Shown here piece by piece: positions 61,313 through 64,000 of a stretch of DNA of 64,000 bases. The notes below the pieces were generated by a model, which ran no database searches, had not been told where the DNA came from, and saw only the letters and a program-made list of their open reading frames with translations. Source of the stretch: Colias croceus. Lineage: Eukaryota > Arthropoda > Insecta > Lepidoptera > Pieridae. The translations under genes were made by a program, and so were the position numbers. The first letter of the stretch is position 1; every line of letters starts with the position of its first letter. The stretch lies in contig NC_059542.1 of the NCBI RefSeq assembly GCF_905220415.1, forward strand, positions 9,424,001-9,488,000, in the 5' to 3' direction.

Positions 61313-63289
61313 TAACATGTTGAAAAAAAATTAATCTAGATAATTTTATTGTCATTCGTTATCAAAGTTTTCGAAGAAAATTGATCATGGCAAAAAAAAA
61401 TCAGGGGTAAAAGTTAAACAATATTTTGAAACAACTGTAACAGAGCATCTACCGTTCATTTTCATATGAATTGCAGCTTGATTGCCTAGCTATTCGAGTG
61501 TGCCACGCTCTTGTTGGAAAAAAATATTCGAGAATTTATTAAACCGTATCCTATTATGTAGGTACATCAGTTCGTAATTCGTGTGATCAATCAGAACGAC
61601 ACATATTCAGCACTCATTTTGTTAAGTGCTTCGATGTATGGATGCGGCAATATGCAAACTCACATGAATGTTAAAATGGATACGCGTTTTAGAAACTTTA
61701 ACGATGTATGGCGGGATGTAATCGATTAATTTTGATAGGAATTATTCTATGTTTTCGTTTCTATGCTCTTTCGGGTATTTTGAAGCCCCAGTTTGGGGTT
61801 TTTAATGCGCATGTTTAAGAAGTATTTTGATAAATAAAGGATTTAATTTTATTTAAATAAATAAAGGATTGACGTTCCGGCGTATAATGTTGAATCTAGT
61901 TTAAGTTATTATGATTGTTTAAAGTAACATATTATATCTTTAAATATGAATAACAATTGGATAAAAGTGAATAACAATTTCGAACATAATATTATAAAAA
62001 ATTATTCTCCTTTCTTGTAGTCGTAGAAAAATAAAGAAGAAAATAGATAAATCAAATTATGTAAAACGTAAATAAATAGTTTTAGCTTGTTTTTCAAAAA
62101 TTCCACTCTTAGAGTAGGTAACTTTATTTTGTCTACATAATATCGTTAGCTATGGTCTCAAGTGAGTGATTCTTAACAAGAATAAAGGATCGTTTCAACT
62201 GAAATTTGTTAAATTTTACGAAAAATTTAGTAGCACAATAAAAAATACGATATAAATCGAATAATTTCAAGTTCACTGGCACTTTTGTTAAAACTTTTTT
62301 ATTACTTATGTGAATTCCAGGAAATTCTATTTTCAGTATAAAAGGTGAAAAAGCCTTACGAAAATGTATTTGTCATAGTGATGAAAACTTATATTAAATT
62401 CCAGGCTTCCATTATAGCACGTTTTTCGTGTGTTTTTATAAAAACACCAAATCAACAAAATCACAAATTGCCAATATAGATTATTACGCTCAAGTTGATA
62501 TTTGACATTTGACCTTTTGACGTAAAAACCTATGTTCTAATGAAAAAGTGTATGGAATTGATATGAATTTGAAAAAAAATATGATTAAAATATATATTTT
62601 TAGGATACTAGCTTATAGTCTGAACAGTTGTTTTATTTACTTATTTTTTTTTATTACTTCATATTTATTTGGTCCTTGAAAAAATACAATCTAATAAATA
62701 ATATAATACCTATCTAATATTTCTTACATGTGACGTCGAGTATAATTTTAAGTGACAAACATTTTGTCACATGTTGAAACCAATGTTTCAAACTCAAATC
62801 ATCTGCACGCATAATAATATTATTTAAAAGTATTAAATTTAAAACTTGAACTGCAATAAATAATTAAACGTTGATAAACAATCGCTTGCTCCCGTCATTT
62901 AAGTAAAGAATTAACCGAAAACCTCGACTCTATTTACTCAACACAAAACTTAGAATGAATTTTCGCAAATTTCCACTACGAAGCAAGCGATTACCGCTTA
63001 AAATTTAAACACTTTCATTAAAGCAAAAACCTAACGTCTATTTTACATTGAGATTCATCCCGAATTTTCGTAATTACATACTAAATGCATTATGCGAAGG
63101 TTTGTTATAGCCGTGCCGTGAATTGTGTAAAGTGTAGTGCTTAATAGTTTTAGTTATAAAGTATTATGTGTATGTTAGTCTGTAAGGTATTTATTCTATG
63201 GGTCTGTAAAATTTATTGTCTGATACCTGAAATAAATGTTATAAATAAAAAAATAAATAGGTTATACTTATCTTCATTCTTCTATCTAC
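61313..63289. other. Non-coding stretch
   Basis: AT-rich; nothing recognised apart from small local palindromes such as GTGACAAACATTTTGTCAC near 62752. Confidence 0.5.
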
Positions 63290-63484
63290 TACTATCTGTG
63301 CCCCGCGGTTTTACCCGCATTGCGTTTCTCCTATTGGTCTTTGATGATATATAGCCTTATAGCTTTCCTTGATAAATGGACTATCTGACATTGAAAGAAT
63401 TTCTCAAATCAGACCCGTAGTTCCTGATATTATCGAGTACAAGCAAAAACAAACAAACTCTTTAGCTTTATAATATTAGTATAG
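63290..63484 (-). mobile_element. Helitron-like element
   Basis: On the minus strand it begins CCTATACTAATATTATAAAG and ends GGTAAAACCGCGGGGCACAG then ATAG. Same subfamily as 8531 and 10104, without the internal duplication. Confidence 0.75.
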
Positions 63485-63786
63485 GTTTTATTATCTCGAA
63501 ATGCCTTATTCTCCTTCATTTCTATTATTTCCTTTTCTGATTTATTCATTTATAAGTGGGTTCGAAACCCGTTTAGGATGAAAGAATTGAAGGCACGTGT
63601 AGGTAATCAGTTTCCCGAAAAGAAAAAAGATCAGTAAAAGAGATATGAAATGCATCTGGCCTTAGCTCTACAAGTGATAAGATCAATTTGGGTATTAAAG
63701 CTTTTTACGCAATTTTGTCAAAATTCTCCCCATTTTTACTATTTTTAAATACTAAATTTTTATGCATGAATTTATTTATTACCTAT

Positions 63787-63970
63787 CCATACTAATATTA
63801 TAAATGTGAAAGTAACTCTGACTGTCTGTCTGTTACTCAATCACGCCTAAACTACTGAACCAATTTGCATGAAATATGGTATGGAGATATTAATTGATAC
63901 CCGAGAAAGGACATAGGCTACCTTTTATTGCGAAATATGTACCACGGGCAAAGTCGGGGCGGACGACTTG
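63787..63970 (+). mobile_element. Helitron-like element (inverted partner of 61130)
   Basis: It begins ATCCATACTAATATTATAAA, contains AACTACTGAACCAATTTGCA and ends GGCAAAGTCGGGGCGGACGA then CTTG. Confidence 0.8.
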
Positions 63971-64000
63971 TATTACATAAATTATGTTACTGTGTAACTA

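Noticed and set aside
63558..63580. Possible pol III B box (GGGTTCGAAACCC)
   Set aside because: It is a short palindrome with no A box or acceptor stem upstream.
1..64000. CRISPR arrays, operons, integrases or a novel multi-gene system
   Set aside because: The sequence is eukaryotic intron-rich DNA; no regular repeat-spacer pattern, gene cluster or bacterial-type gene is present.

Overview
The window looks like nuclear DNA from a butterfly or moth (Lepidoptera). It is strongly AT-rich, has very long introns and is littered with transposon remnants. The most telling are many roughly 100-250 bp copies with the lepidopteran Helitron signature: a 5' part reading ACTAATATTATAAATGCGAAAG and a 3' part reading GCGGGCGAAGCCGCGGGCGGAAGCTAG. 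All assignments are from reading the sequence; no database was consulted.

Host gene. I can support only one host gene, on the + strand. Four exons (28991-29124, 41778-41933, 42937-43053, 45634-45811) have good splice sites and compatible phases. They encode the second immunoglobulin domain of a beaten-path (Beat) family protein, a secreted or membrane-anchored neuronal recognition protein. The exons for the signal peptide, first Ig domain and C-terminus are not visible, so the gene must extend beyond both ends or be split into exons too small to recognise. Nearly all the rest is intron or flanking DNA of this gene. The stretch between the two Ig cysteines is unusually long because of two in-frame, phase-0 exons.

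Mobile elements. (1) About 2.6-8.3 kb, minus strand: a nearly complete APE-type non-LTR retrotransposon. It has an intact 986-residue ORF2 (endonuclease plus reverse transcriptase), a frameshifted ORF1, a long inter-ORF spacer, a 3' UTR hairpin and an (ATT)n tail. A solo 3' end with the same hairpin lies at 60.45-60.58 kb, with a compensatory base-pair change. (2) 26.1-26.8 kb and 53.9-55.5 kb, minus strand: 5'-truncated LINEs of another lineage. The second carries two frameshifts and abuts a tRNA-derived SINE. (3) Small DNA elements: about 17 Helitron-like copies, a TTAA-flanked piggyBac-like remnant (47.4-48.7 kb), a MITE with TAA duplication (22.75 kb), a TA-flanked MITE containing a perfect 26-bp hairpin (51.9 kb), a foldback element (35.6 kb), an AACCGACTTC-ended element (16.2 kb), and a GC-rich structured repeat at 75-236 and, inverted, 20228-20390.

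I found no tRNA, rRNA or CRISPR array and no convincing new multi-gene system. The most interesting points are the expanded Beat Ig domain, a repeat fused almost to one of its splice acceptors, the covarying LINE 3' hairpin, and several perfect inverted repeats.
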